A stretch of 64,000 bases of DNA. Source: Niallia sp. XMNu-256 (GTDB taxonomy: Bacteria > Bacillota > Bacilli > Bacillales > Cytobacillaceae). The stretch's first letter is position 1, and every line of letters begins with the position of its first letter. The notes below the pieces were generated by a model that was not told the origin of the DNA, ran no database searches, and saw only the letters and a list, made by a program, of their open reading frames with translations. The position numbers and the translations under genes are program-made. Positions 25,910 to 34,757 of the stretch are shown one piece after another. The stretch is taken from the NCBI RefSeq assembly GCF_036670015.1, contig NZ_CP137636.1:598501-662500 (forward strand), written 5' to 3'.

Positions 25910-25998
25910 ACTTAAGGTTCCGGCGGATACCCAGATTTATCGAGTGAGCTCGATAAATCTGGGCGCAAATTCGCTGAGGCGAATGTATAGAAGAGAGG
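25910..25998 (+). promoter_or_regulatory. Structured leader element, copy 2 (before map)
   Basis: Shortest of three related leaders. After cttaaggttccggcgg comes a perfect 14-bp hairpin (25931-25944 with 25949-25962, loop tgag), then gggcgcaaattcgctgaggc folding with cgaatgta, and the map ribosome site. It lacks the long closed first domain of copies 1 and 3. A ttgaaa...taaaat promoter-like pair at about 25856-25883 lies upstream. Confidence 0.55.
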
Positions 25999-26003
25999 CT
26001 CAG

Positions 26004-26762
26004 ATGATGATTGTATTAAAATCAGCGAGAGAAATTGAACAAATGAAAGAAGCAGGGAAAATTTTGGCTTCTGTTCATAAGCAGTTGGTTAAAATGATCA
26101 AGCCAGGGGTGACAACCTGGGAGATAGAAGAATTTGTAGAATCTTATCTTAAAAAGAACGGGGCAACCCCTCAGCAAAAAGGATACAGGGGCTATAAATA
26201 TGCTACTTGTGCTAGTGTGAATGATGAAATTTGCCACGGATTCCCAAGAAAACAAGCATTGAAAACAGGTGATATCGTGACAATTGATATGGTGGTGAAT
26301 TATCAGGGAGCATTAGCTGATTCAGCTTGGTCTTATGGTGTCGGGCAAATATCAGATTCAGCCGAGGAATTACTCGATGTCACTAAAAAAGCTTTATATA
26401 TCGGAATACAACAAGCTCAAATTGGAAATCGAATTGGCGATATTGGCCATGCGATTCAAACGTATGTAGAAGGTGAAGGATTTTCAGTTGTTCGTGACTT
26501 TATCGGACATGGGATTGGTACAGCGATTCATGAAAAACCTGATGTTCCCCATTATGGGCTTCCTGGAAAAGGGCCAAGAATAAAAGAAGGAATGGTCTTT
26601 ACCATCGAGCCTATGGTAAATGTCGGAACCTACCGAATAAAAATGGATAATAACGCTTGGACAGCAAGAACAGAGGACGGAAAATTATCTGCTCAATATG
26701 AACATACGATTGCCATTACTAAAAGTGGCCCCATGATATTAACTGATCAAGATGAAATTTAA
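26004..26762 (+). CDS. map: Methionine aminopeptidase, type I
   Basis: Removes the N-terminal Met from nascent proteins using a two-metal centre. In 252 residues the metal ligands sit in I-D-M-V-V-N (Asp), A-D-S-A-W (Asp), G-H-G-I-G (His), E-P-M-V (Glu) and Y-E-H-T (Glu). The start is one of the adjacent ATGs at 26004/26007 after gaagagagg; an upstream in-frame ATG lies inside the structured leader and is not supported. It is a stand-alone copy, not next to ribosomal genes, so probably a second map paralogue. Confidence 0.92.
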   Translation: MMIVLKSAREIEQMKEAGKILASVHKQLVKMIKPGVTTWEIEEFVESYLKKNGATPQQKGYRGYKYATCASVNDEICHGFPRKQALKTGDIVTIDMVVNYQGALADSAWSYGVGQISDSAEELLDVTKKALYIGIQQAQIGNRIGDIGHAIQTYVEGEGFSVVRDFIGHGIGTAIHEKPDVPHYGLPGKGPRIKEGMVFTIEPMVNVGTYRIKMDNNAWTARTEDGKLSAQYEHTIAITKSGPMILTDQDEI

Positions 26763-26767
26763 AAAAA

Positions 26768-26816
26768 TGCAAGCAAGGCCTTTCTAGTTAGAAGGACTTT
26801 GCTTGCATTTTTTGTT
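26768..26816 (+). terminator. Terminator after map
   Basis: Stem aatgcaagcaaggcc / ggactttgcttgcatt followed by ttttttgtt. Confidence 0.88.
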
Positions 26817-26886
26817 CGTTATATCAGTCATATAGTTAAAACATATCGAATATATGATTATATAACAAAAAGTGGGGGATCAATTT

Positions 26887-28458
26887 ATGGGAACTAAGTC
26901 TGTATCGGATAGATCTAAAGCATTAAATTTGCAACAAAATGGATCAAATTTTATGAATGAAACAATCAAAAGGATCCCTAATATTCAAAATACCTTTATG
27001 AGACCTAGAATTGTTGTCTTTATCCCAGCACATAATGAGGAACAATCCATTCGTGATTGTTTAGCAGGATTACAGGATCAATCTTTACCGAAAGAACTTG
27101 AAATGGATGTTATCGTCATTGCTGATAATTGCACCGATCAAACAGAAGAAAGAGCATTTGAAGCAGGGAAGGAGTTTGGATTAAATCTCGTTGTCCTTAA
27201 AACAGTGAAAAACAAGCAAAGAAAAGTAGGGGCCTTAAATACAGCGTGGAAACATATTTTTGGAGACCCTCTTGATATATACAACCGAAAACTCTCAACA
27301 TACCAAGAACTTTATAAACAATCTATAAAAGGGATTCTCGGAATGGATGCAGATAGCAGGCTAGCGCCAGGGTCATTGAAGTACCTATGGGAAGGTTTGA
27401 TGAGCTCTAGAAACATAGGTGGGGTGATGGCTAAATATACGATGCGGATACCGAAAAAGAAAAGTTTAATCTCAAAAAATGACCCCTATTACGAAGAAAA
27501 ACTTGATAGCGGCGAATTTGGAGGACCGATTACGAGATGGTGGACACATCAACAAAAACAAGATATGGCAAGTTGGTTATTAAATCTCCAATATCATGGT
27601 GGAAGTACATATGTTCTTGGAGGTCAAGCAACTCTTTTCCGTCCAGAGGCCTTGCTGGATGTGGTTAATGTCAATAAATTGGATGGGCCATGGCAAGATG
27701 ATAGTGACGTAGAGGATATGCTTTTGACTTGGCAACTCCAGCGGTCAAAGTGGAAAACATTGATCAGTCCTAAAGCAAGATGTTTTGTAGATGCGATGAG
27801 ATCCTACCATACGTTCCGTCAACAACGAATTAAATGGCAGTCAGGTACTGTTGACTTATTAACGAACCGTGATATAGGTGTTGATACACGCCATAAAAGT
27901 AAAATATGGCGGTCTCAAATGAAAATGACAATGGATTTAGTGGTCCGAGTATTATTTTTAATATTAATTGCGATTGCTCTAGTTACAGATCAATTTTATT
28001 GGTCTTGGATTTGGATAACTCCTGTCATACTAGCCTCAGTTCTAAATACGATATTGGCTATAAAAACTCCTATGCACAGGTCAATTGATGTAGTGATGTC
28101 AGCTACATTAATTAGTCCTGAAATGTATCTATGGGTCAATATTATAACCCATTGTCAAGTCTGGTTAGAAAAACTCTCAGCAAATAAGAAAGATGGTTGG
28201 TCAAATCAGTATAATGCAGAGGCGGGAAAAACCAAAAGTAAGCTTGGCCTAGGTTTTCTAGTAGCTTTCCTCATAGTAGGCATTATTGTATACCTTTGTC
28301 TCATTTTCAGGGACTATTTGACAAGCTCTCCTGTGCAAATGGCCCTTGCCCCATATTTAATGAATGGGTGGATACTCTTAACGGTCTTAACGATTATTTC
28401 CTCTTTAATTATGCTCTACCAAATTTGGACTTTGCGCAGCAATAAATATAAGGCTTAA
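26887..28458 (+). CDS. Glycosyltransferase family 2, membrane-bound (BcsA-like)
   Basis: Processive-type GT2 enzyme probably making an extracellular polysaccharide or glycolipid. The 523 residues begin with a soluble GT-A domain (I-P-A-H-N-E-E-Q-S-I, nucleotide-sugar site D-N-C-T-D-Q, metal site M-D-A-D-S-R) and carry a Q-x-x-x-W-like R-Q-Q-R-I-K-W-Q-S-G-T, followed by four to five C-terminal membrane helices from about residue 350. Start at ATG 26887 after gtggggga; the frame opens at a GTG 15 bp earlier. Single gene; sugar specificity cannot be read. Confidence 0.85.
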   Translation: MGTKSVSDRSKALNLQQNGSNFMNETIKRIPNIQNTFMRPRIVVFIPAHNEEQSIRDCLAGLQDQSLPKELEMDVIVIADNCTDQTEERAFEAGKEFGLNLVVLKTVKNKQRKVGALNTAWKHIFGDPLDIYNRKLSTYQELYKQSIKGILGMDADSRLAPGSLKYLWEGLMSSRNIGGVMAKYTMRIPKKKSLISKNDPYYEEKLDSGEFGGPITRWWTHQQKQDMASWLLNLQYHGGSTYVLGGQATLFRPEALLDVVNVNKLDGPWQDDSDVEDMLLTWQLQRSKWKTLISPKARCFVDAMRSYHTFRQQRIKWQSGTVDLLTNRDIGVDTRHKSKIWRSQMKMTMDLVVRVLFLILIAIALVTDQFYWSWIWITPVILASVLNTILAIKTPMHRSIDVVMSATLISPEMYLWVNIITHCQVWLEKLSANKKDGWSNQYNAEAGKTKSKLGLGFLVAFLIVGIIVYLCLIFRDYLTSSPVQMALAPYLMNGWILLTVLTIISSLIMLYQIWTLRSNKYKA

Positions 28459-28508
28459 AGTTTTAAGGCACCTTTCAAAATGAACTGAAAGGTGCCTTAA
28501 ACTTTTTA
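28459..28508. terminator. Bidirectional terminator
   Basis: Hairpin ttaaggcacctttca / tgaaaggtgccttaa between the convergent glycosyltransferase and yfkK genes, with A/T tracts on both sides. Confidence 0.82.
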
Positions 28509-28511
28509 AAT

Positions 28512-28733
28512 TTACTTTCTTAATGAGCCTAGTTCTTCTACAATTGCTTGCATTTCATTAGGGCTGAATACATCCTTTTTCATGACAAGTTCGTATATAT
28601 CAGATAATTCTTCGTACATATTTTCATCAAAATGAGACGGCTTAATCGCTCCTAAGTTCATCACCTTTAATTTTTCTTTGATTTTTTCAATCATGAATTC
28701 AACATTTTCAACTGATTTTTGTGATAAGTCCAT
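28512..28733 (-). CDS. yfkK: DUF1128 family protein, YfkK-like
   Basis: 73-residue soluble helical protein of unknown function. The C-terminal block [18 protein letters not shown] and [13 protein letters not shown] are the conserved parts of the family. ATG at 28733 is preferred (gggtgggg upstream) over a GTG three codons earlier. Divergent from yfkJ, as in B. subtilis. Confidence 0.85.
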   Translation of the reverse strand: MDLSQKSVENVEFMIEKIKEKLKVMNLGAIKPSHFDENMYEELSDIYELVMKKDVFSPNEMQAIVEELGSLRK

Positions 28734-28889
28734 TGTCCCCACCCTTTGTTCTTCAATATTGTTTTTCCCATCTTTTCATGTCCAGTTTGAAAAGTCAATC
28801 TAATTTGATTATGTTTTAGATGATTGTTTTGTCTTCATGATCATTTTTCGATATGATGGAAATGAATTTGATTTATAGGAGGAATAATT

Positions 28890-29369
28890 GTGGTTTCTGT
28901 ATTATTTGTATGTCTTGGAAATATTTGCCGTTCCCCGATGGCAGAGGCAATCTTTCGGGATCTTGTTAAAAAAGAAGGATTAGAAGGAAAAATTAAGATT
29001 GATTCGGCAGGAACAGGTGATTGGCATATTGGACACCCCCCACATCAAGGAACAAGAGATATATTAAAGAAATATCAAGTGTCAGATGAGGGAATTTTAG
29101 CGCGCCAAATTGTATCAGAAGACTTAGGCCAGTTTGATTACATAATTGGGATGGATGATCAAAATATTACAAACATCCAAAAACTGGGGGACATCCCTTC
29201 ACATGTTAAAGTAAAACGTCTTATGGATTTTGTAGAGGACTCTACTCAAAAAGAGGTACCAGACCCTTATTATACAGGAAAATTCGATGAAGTATATGAG
29301 CTTGTGACAGCTGGTTGTTCACGACTTTTAGAAGAGATCAAAACAGAACTCAGTCATGAGGGGAAATAA
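28890..29369 (+). CDS. yfkJ: Low-molecular-weight protein tyrosine phosphatase YfkJ
   Basis: Cytoplasmic phosphatase with the C-x5-R-S active site V-C-L-G-N-I-C-R-S-P-M (Cys8, Arg14) and the general-acid Asp in V-P-D-P-Y-Y (about 125). 159 residues. GTG start at 28890 with aggagg 6 nt upstream. First gene of yfkJ-yfkI-yfkH, a general-stress-linked operon in B. subtilis. Confidence 0.93.
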   Translation: MVSVLFVCLGNICRSPMAEAIFRDLVKKEGLEGKIKIDSAGTGDWHIGHPPHQGTRDILKKYQVSDEGILARQIVSEDLGQFDYIIGMDDQNITNIQKLGDIPSHVKVKRLMDFVEDSTQKEVPDPYYTGKFDEVYELVTAGCSRLLEEIKTELSHEGK

Positions 29370-29371
29370 GG

Positions 29372-29695
29372 ATGAGTAAATCAAAATTCTGGAAAGGGGT
29401 TTTACTTGGTGCTCTTGCAGGTGGAGCCCTCAGTTTATTTGATCGTGAAACGAGGAAGGTAGTTGTGGGAAATTGTCAGAAGACTACTGACAAAATTACC
29501 TATTATGCGAGGCATCCACAAGAAGCTGTTGACCAATTAAAAGAGTCGACAAGTAAAATCCGCCAAACGATAGAAGAGGTAGGAGAAGAGGTTTCGTTTA
29601 TTGCTGAAAAGATAGACGAGTTGAAATCGATGACCCCTCAAGTTACTGATTTTGTTAAAGAAACAAAGGAGACATTTATCGAGAAAGAGGTTTAA
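29372..29695 (+). CDS. yfkI: YtxH-like protein, YfkI position
   Basis: 107 residues with an N-terminal Gly/Ala-rich hydrophobic segment (G-V-L-L-G-A-L-A-G-G-A-L-S-L-F) followed by a long charged helix, the pattern of YtxH-domain stress proteins. Starts 2 bp after yfkJ. The symbol is assigned by operon position. Confidence 0.75.
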   Translation: MSKSKFWKGVLLGALAGGALSLFDRETRKVVVGNCQKTTDKITYYARHPQEAVDQLKESTSKIRQTIEEVGEEVSFIAEKIDELKSMTPQVTDFVKETKETFIEKEV

Positions 29696-29776
29696 ATGGA
29701 TGTGGAATCAGGGTAAACAAATAGGGAAAATAAGTATATTTTTCATTTTTTAATCTAGGATAGGGGGTAGACGAAT

Positions 29777-30604
29777 TTGACTAGGGGGGAAGCTGTGACA
29801 TTTTTCAAGCATCTTTGGAAAAGGTTTAATGAAGATGATTATTCGGGAATTCCAGCTCAGTTAGCCTATTTTTTCCTATTATCACTGTTTCCGCTTCTAA
29901 TCGTTATTGTCTCACTATTCCCATACTTGCCCATTACCTCAGAAGATTTATTAGTTACCGTTCGTGATTTTGCCCCAGCAGGTGCAATTGACCTTATTGA
30001 AAAAGGACTGGCAGAAATTTCGCAAAAGAATGGTACGTTGTTATCTTTAGGGATTATTGGTACCCTTTGGTCTGCGTCCAATGGAATTAATGCTATCGTA
30101 AAAGTGATTAACCGTTCATACAATATTGATGAAGACCGAACCTTTATTAGAAAACGGATCATGGCCATTTTATTAACGGTTGCAATGATTGTTGTAATCA
30201 TTGTGGCATTAATTTTACCTGTTTTTGGAAAGCACATTGGCATTTTTTTGTTTTCACAGTTCGAATTGTCTTCTCAATTTCTTACGATTTGGAATGCGTT
30301 ACGTTTTATCGTCAGTGCTGTAATTATTTTTCTAATTTTTATCGCCCTGTATTGGATGGCACCTAGTAAACGGTTTGCCTGTAGAACAGCCATTCCAGGA
30401 GCAGTGTTCGCTACTATTGGCTGGATAATCACTTCTTTTGCCTTTTCTTATTACGTAAGCAACTTTAGTAATTATTCTACAACTTATGGGAGTATTGGGG
30501 CAGTTATCGTTTTAATGATTTGGTTTTATATTTCCGGTGTAATTATGATTATTGGTGGAGATATAAATGCTTATTTTACCATTTATCGAAAAAAAGACTG
30601 TTGA
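29777..30604 (+). CDS. yfkH: YihY/BrkB family membrane protein, YfkH-like
   Basis: Polytopic membrane protein of about six helices in 275 residues; the family function is not settled. Recognisable blocks: G-I-P-A-Q-L-A-Y-F-F-L-L-S-L-F-P-L-L, the W-S-A-S-N-G-I-N-A-I segment, and Y-G-S-I-G-A-V-I-V-L-M-I-W-F-Y near the C-terminus. A TTG at 29777 is taken as start; a GTG at 29795 directly after agggggga is equally plausible and would shorten the protein by six residues. Confidence 0.85.
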   Translation: MTRGEAVTFFKHLWKRFNEDDYSGIPAQLAYFFLLSLFPLLIVIVSLFPYLPITSEDLLVTVRDFAPAGAIDLIEKGLAEISQKNGTLLSLGIIGTLWSASNGINAIVKVINRSYNIDEDRTFIRKRIMAILLTVAMIVVIIVALILPVFGKHIGIFLFSQFELSSQFLTIWNALRFIVSAVIIFLIFIALYWMAPSKRFACRTAIPGAVFATIGWIITSFAFSYYVSNFSNYSTTYGSIGAVIVLMIWFYISGVIMIIGGDINAYFTIYRKKDC

Positions 30605-30695
30605 TTAGCCTAATATTTCCTCTATTATTTCCTCGGGTTTTGTGAAAAATAGGACTAGGGCGACAAAGCCCATAACATTACGGGGAGGATTCATC

Positions 30696-30803
30696 ATGGC
30701 GAAACATACGAAAAAAGATGGCGGTACAAAACAGCAAAAAAATAAAAACCAGTCTAGTAAAAAAACGTCTAGTTCTGCTAACGGTTCAAACGGCTATCAT
30801 TAA
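30696..30803 (+). CDS. Small basic Lys/Ser/Asn-rich protein (35 aa)
   Basis: A short gene with a strong ribosome site (ggggagga, 30682-30689) and ATG at 30696. The product begins M-A-K-H-T-K-K-D-G-G and ends S-N-G-Y-H; it is almost wholly hydrophilic, Lys-rich in the first half and Ser-rich in the second. No family recognised; composition recalls small Bacillus sporulation proteins. It lies between yfkH and a strong terminator. Confidence 0.55.
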   Translation: MAKHTKKDGGTKQQKNKNQSSKKTSSSANGSNGYH

Positions 30804-30864
30804 AAAAGGCTGTCTCCAAAGGTGTCAGGCATTAAGTCTGGCACCTTTTAATTGGAACAGCCCA
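30804..30864. terminator. Bidirectional nested terminator
   Basis: Inner stem aaaggtg.../...cacctttt inside an outer stem ggctgt/acagcc, between convergent genes (small protein on plus, P-type ATPase on minus). Confidence 0.75.
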
Positions 30865-30872
30865 TAATCATG

Positions 30873-32801
30873 TTAAGACCGTAATAACCTCAGTCCGTTC
30901 AGGATCACTAAGATCGTACTTCCTTCATGTCCAATAACACCAAGCGGCAGGTCTACTATTTGTAGAAAGTTAGAGCAGATCAGAATGGTAATAACAGTAA
31001 TGGAAAAAATAATATTTTGTTTAATAATTTTATTCATCCGTTGAGAAAGCTGAATCGCCTCAGATATTTTAGGTAAGTCATTTTTCATTAAAACCACATC
31101 TGCTGTCTCTAAGGCGACATCTGTTCCACCGCCCATTGCAATTCCAACATTGGCTGTAGCAAGTGCAGGTGCATCATTAATTCCGTCACCAACCATAGCA
31201 ACCGTACCGTATTTTTGATTTAACGCTTTAAGGTGATCTACTTTATTTTCTGGCAAGCATTCAGCGATAAACTCATCTACATGACATTCAGCAGAGATGG
31301 CTTGAGCGGTTGTCGACGCGTCTCCTGTTAACATAATTGTGTAAATCCCTTGTGACTTTAATTGGTCAATTGCCAATTTCGTTTCTTCTCTTACTTGATC
31401 TTTAAGAGCAATAATCGCAACGACTTCTCCATTTTTTTGAACAAAAACAGTTGTTTTGCCTTCGTTTGCAAGCTTATGAACAGCTCCTTGTGCAAACTCC
31501 TTGGCTCCTTCTATTCCAACAAAGCTAGCTTTTCCAACCTTCCATTCATCAATGCCAATCATGGCTTTTACTCCCCAGCCAGCAACGTCTTTTATTCCTT
31601 CCGGGGCTAGGAGTTCGACCTCAAGTTTACCCTTCGCATATTGAACAATAGCATTTGCCAGTGGATGATTGGATTGATTTTCAATCGATGCAACATAAAG
31701 TAAAATTTCATTTTCATCTAAATGGTCTTCAACAACAACATCAGTTACTTCAGGCTTCCCTTTTGTTAATGTACCTGTTTTATCAAAGGCAATTGCTTTA
31801 ATATGGTTCAAGTTTTCTAAGTGAATGCCACCTTTGAATAAGATCCCATGTTTCGCTCCATTTGAGATCGCTGATAATGTAGCAGGCATAATCGATGCAA
31901 CAAGTGCGCAAGGTGAGGCTACAACGAGTAATACCATGGCCCGATAAAAGGTTTCTGTCCAGCTCCAACCTAGTAAATAATGAGGTAAGAACATCATAAG
32001 GACAACCGCTGCCAATACAAATTTGACATAATTGCCTTCGAAGCGCTCAATAAATAACTGGGAAGGAGATTTTTCACTTTGGGCAGACTGGACTAAATCA
32101 ATAATTTTTTGAAACAGTGTATCATTAGACAGCTTTGTAATTTCAACCGTAATCGATCCGTTTAGATTGACGGTTCCCGCAAATACATCTTCTTCTAATC
32201 CTTTTGTTACAGGAATTGACTCTCCTGTAATGGCAGCTTCATCAATGGTAGTCATGCCTTTTACAATTTTTCCGTCTGAAGGGATTCTTTCACCTGGTTT
32301 AATAAGAATGAAATCTCCCTTATTAAGTTGGGAAACATGAACCAGTTTTTCTTTCCCATTGGTTAATAATAATGCTTCATGTGGTTGCATTTCCATTAGG
32401 GAAGAAATGGCCTTTGTACTTTTATTCATCGCATAAGTTTCCAAAGCACCACTTAATGAAAAGATAAAAATTAAAATCGCACCTTCTGTCCAATACCCAA
32501 TAATTGCGGAGCCAATGGCTGCAAGAATCATGAGCATTTCAACATTTAATTGTTTGTTTTCAATCGTATCAATGATTCCTTCTTTTGCTTTTGCATAGCC
32601 TCCGATGATAAAAGCAAGAATATAAATCATAGTGGAAAGGGTCGTTTCCTCGTAATGGGCAAATAACCAACCTGATAAAATTAAAATTCCACAAATAATC
32701 GCAGCAACTAATTCCCCATTTGCCTTCAATTGTCCCAACAGAGTTTCTTTTTCTTGTGAAATTTCTTGAATTCTTTCTAATGCTTGGATTTCTGTATTCA
32801 A
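30873..32801 (-). CDS. zosA: Heavy-metal P1B-type ATPase, ZosA-like
   Basis: Metal-translocating ATPase of 642 residues with the metal-site S-P-C-A-L-V (transmembrane), the phosphorylation motif D-K-T-G-T-L-T, the T-G-E-S-I-P actuator motif, H-P-L nucleotide-site motif and G-D-G-I-N-D-A-P. There is no N-terminal CxxC metal-binding domain, as in B. subtilis ZosA (YkvW, zinc uptake under peroxide stress). It could instead be a CadA-type exporter. Start is TTG at 32801 after aaggggggag. A Fur/PerR/Zur-type box lies 60 bp upstream. Confidence 0.82.
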   Translation of the reverse strand: MNTEIQALERIQEISQEKETLLGQLKANGELVAAIICGILILSGWLFAHYEETTLSTMIYILAFIIGGYAKAKEGIIDTIENKQLNVEMLMILAAIGSAIIGYWTEGAILIFIFSLSGALETYAMNKSTKAISSLMEMQPHEALLLTNGKEKLVHVSQLNKGDFILIKPGERIPSDGKIVKGMTTIDEAAITGESIPVTKGLEEDVFAGTVNLNGSITVEITKLSNDTLFQKIIDLVQSAQSEKSPSQLFIERFEGNYVKFVLAAVVLMMFLPHYLLGWSWTETFYRAMVLLVVASPCALVASIMPATLSAISNGAKHGILFKGGIHLENLNHIKAIAFDKTGTLTKGKPEVTDVVVEDHLDENEILLYVASIENQSNHPLANAIVQYAKGKLEVELLAPEGIKDVAGWGVKAMIGIDEWKVGKASFVGIEGAKEFAQGAVHKLANEGKTTVFVQKNGEVVAIIALKDQVREETKLAIDQLKSQGIYTIMLTGDASTTAQAISAECHVDEFIAECLPENKVDHLKALNQKYGTVAMVGDGINDAPALATANVGIAMGGGTDVALETADVVLMKNDLPKISEAIQLSQRMNKIIKQNIIFSITVITILICSNFLQIVDLPLGVIGHEGSTILVILNGLRLLRS

Positions 32802-32860
32802 TGTAACTCCCCCTTTTCTAACAATTCCGTAGTGGAATGTTCCTTAATTGAGAAATAGAA

Positions 32861-32875
32861 TCATAATCATTACCC
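32861..32875 (-). promoter_or_regulatory. Fur/PerR/Zur-type box before zosA
   Basis: tcataatcattaccc on the plus strand. It matches the 7-1-7 patterns of Zur (TCGTAATnATTACGA) and Fur (TGATAATnATTATCA) at 11 of 14 positions and PerR at 10 of 14, so the regulator cannot be assigned. PerR controls zosA in B. subtilis. Confidence 0.45.
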
Positions 32876-32890
32876 CTAAAAAACACGAAA

Positions 32891-32913
32891 GCTGCCACCA
32901 ATACGGCGACAGC
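32891..32913. other. GC-rich hairpin upstream of zosA
   Basis: gctgccacc / cggcgacagc stem with a 4-5 nt loop. On the minus strand it is followed by tttcgtgtttttt, giving a terminator or attenuator look, although no gene feeds into it from the right on that strand. Confidence 0.4.
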
Positions 32914-33099
32914 AAAAAATACATTTATTTATTTGCTTTAAAAGTACCATAAAAACATTAATTAGAAAAGATAATTGCTCTAATTATATGTTCTTTTTAA
33001 ATGGTAGTAATCAATTTAATGGATAATCTTTACTAACTACGAAAACAATATATGTTGATGTTGAATTAAATCATGCATGTCATTTGAAAGGAGTTCAAT

Positions 33100-33924
33100 A
33101 TGAAGATTAAGGTCGTGTATTTACTCATTGGGCTTATGTTTATGGTAAGCTTTCTACCTTTAGCCCAAGCTGAAAAGAAACCAGAACATGAGGAGACGGT
33201 CCCTAAACAAACGACGATTACGGTTCCGGATTCAGTAATGAATATCGCTAAGGAAAATACATTTCCTAATACAACTAATGATATGCCAAGATTGGAACCG
33301 AGTGAACTAACAAAAGAATTAATTGATACGTCTAAAACGAAAATTGAAAATCCCGAACTTATCCGTATGCTCAACGAAACAACTGTGAATAGTACTCCTT
33401 TTGCGCTTGGTTATAAAGCCATTGTATACCTTGGACAATGGCCACTTAATTATGAATCAGTCGAAACAGCTCCAAACTGGGAATATCAAAAAGTTAATAC
33501 GAATTATTATGATAACCGCAGTGGCACTGGGGCATATAAAATCCATTATGTACAAGAAGCTCAAAAAATAGTTCGCGGCGGTTTAACAGCAAAAGTTGCA
33601 AATGCTGACCAAGTAAAGGATATGATGCTAATGAAAGCGATGCAAAAATCAAATTTACCTTTAGCATTTGAAACGATTATTGGAGCGGGTACAAAGAAAG
33701 ATCAGGTGTATAATGTCAATCCAAAAATGCTTGGCTATTTGCACGGCTATGCACCTGCAATTAATGAAAAAGGGAAAGTTACATATGGTGAAGTGTATCT
33801 CATGCTTAAAGGACGCAAGCGGTCAATTCTAGTCAAAAATGTAACCACCCAAGGAATCAGTGCTTGGATTCCGATCCAAGACCACGTGACTTTTAAGTTT
33901 AGTGCAAGTGAACAGCCACAATAA
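33100..33924 (+). CDS. yfkD: YfkD family exported protein
   Basis: 274-residue protein with a clean signal peptide (V-Y-L-L-I-G-L-M-F-M-V-S-F-L-P-L-A-Q-A, cleavage near residue 24). The mature part matches the YfkD family of spore formers in length and character (L-G-Y-K-A-I-V-Y-L-G-Q-W-P-L-N-Y); function unknown. ATG at 33100 with aaaggag. Convergent with yfkAB across the 52-bp repeat array; in B. subtilis these genes are also neighbours. Confidence 0.8.
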   Translation: MKIKVVYLLIGLMFMVSFLPLAQAEKKPEHEETVPKQTTITVPDSVMNIAKENTFPNTTNDMPRLEPSELTKELIDTSKTKIENPELIRMLNETTVNSTPFALGYKAIVYLGQWPLNYESVETAPNWEYQKVNTNYYDNRSGTGAYKIHYVQEAQKIVRGGLTAKVANADQVKDMMLMKAMQKSNLPLAFETIIGAGTKKDQVYNVNPKMLGYLHGYAPAINEKGKVTYGEVYLMLKGRKRSILVKNVTTQGISAWIPIQDHVTFKFSASEQPQ

Positions 33925-33991
33925 AATGTTTACTAAGTAGATGGTCATGAAATGACGTATTCGGAATTGGCATGAGAGAAGGTTAATATAA

Positions 33992-34749
33992 AGTCCGAAT
34001 GAGGCTGTCATTCGGACAGGCCGGCGGGAAAAAGTTAAGGTAGAGTCCGAAACAGCCTGTCATTCGGACAATTCAGTGAGAAAAAGCCTAGGAAGAGTCC
34101 GAATGAGCCCGTTATTCGGCCAAGCCACTGAGAAAAAGCTAAGGTAGAGTCCGAATGAGCCTGCTATTCGGCCAAGCCAGTGAGAAAAATCCTAGGAAGA
34201 GTCCGAATGAGCCCGTTATTCGGACAAACCACTGAGAAAAGGCTAAGGTGGAGTCCGAATGAGGCTGTCATTCGGCCAGGACGGCGGGAAAAAGTTAAGA
34301 TAGAGTCCGAAACAGCCTGTCATTCGGACAATTCAATGAGAAAAAGCCTAGGTAGAGTCCGAATGAGCCCGTTATTCGGCCAAGCCACTGAGAAAACTCC
34401 AAGGAAGAGTCCGAATGAGCCTGTTATTCGGCTAAGCCAGCGGGAAAACTCCAAGGAAGAGTCCGAATGAGCCTGTTATTCGGCCAAACTTCTGAGAAAA
34501 AGCAAAGGTGTGGTCCGAATGTGCCCGTCATTCGGCCAAGCCACTGAGAAAAATCTTAGGTAGAGTCCGAATGAGCCTGTTATTCGGCCAAGCTTCTGAG
34601 AAAAAGCTAGGGTGGGGTCCGAATGAGCCTGTTATTCGGCCAAGCCTTTGAGAAAAATCCAGGGTAGAGTCCGAATGGACCCGTTATTCGGACAGGCCAG
34701 AGGGAAAAATCCAAAATAGAGTCCGAATAGTCCCGTCATTCGGCCAACC
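33992..34749. repeat. 52-bp tandem stem-loop array, 15 units
   Basis: Fifteen occurrences of gtccgaa begin at 33992, 34044, 34096, 34148, 34200, 34252, 34304, 34356, 34408, 34460, 34512, 34564, 34616, 34668 and 34720, exactly 52 bp apart. Each unit holds a palindrome (gtccgaat, about 9 nt, attcggac or attcggcc) and a spacer ending in a gagaaaa-type A-rich stretch. The last unit is partial. Units 1-3 are most like units 6-8, indicating a five-unit segmental duplication. The array lies between convergent yfkD and yfkAB. Confidence 0.95.
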
Positions 34750-34757
34750 ATGGGTTC

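Noticed and set aside
25944-26003. N-terminal extension of methionine aminopeptidase
   Set aside because: The extension translates the structured leader; a ribosome site and ATG ATG pair at 26004 mark the true start.
34180-34470. 96-residue open frame inside the 52-bp repeat array
   Set aside because: It is just the repeat read in one frame; the 52-bp unit rotates frames, the product repeats every 52 residues, and there is no ribosome site.
33992-34749. Possible CRISPR array
   Set aside because: The repeats are degenerate and palindromic, the inter-palindrome segments are related to each other rather than unique spacers, and no cas gene is present.
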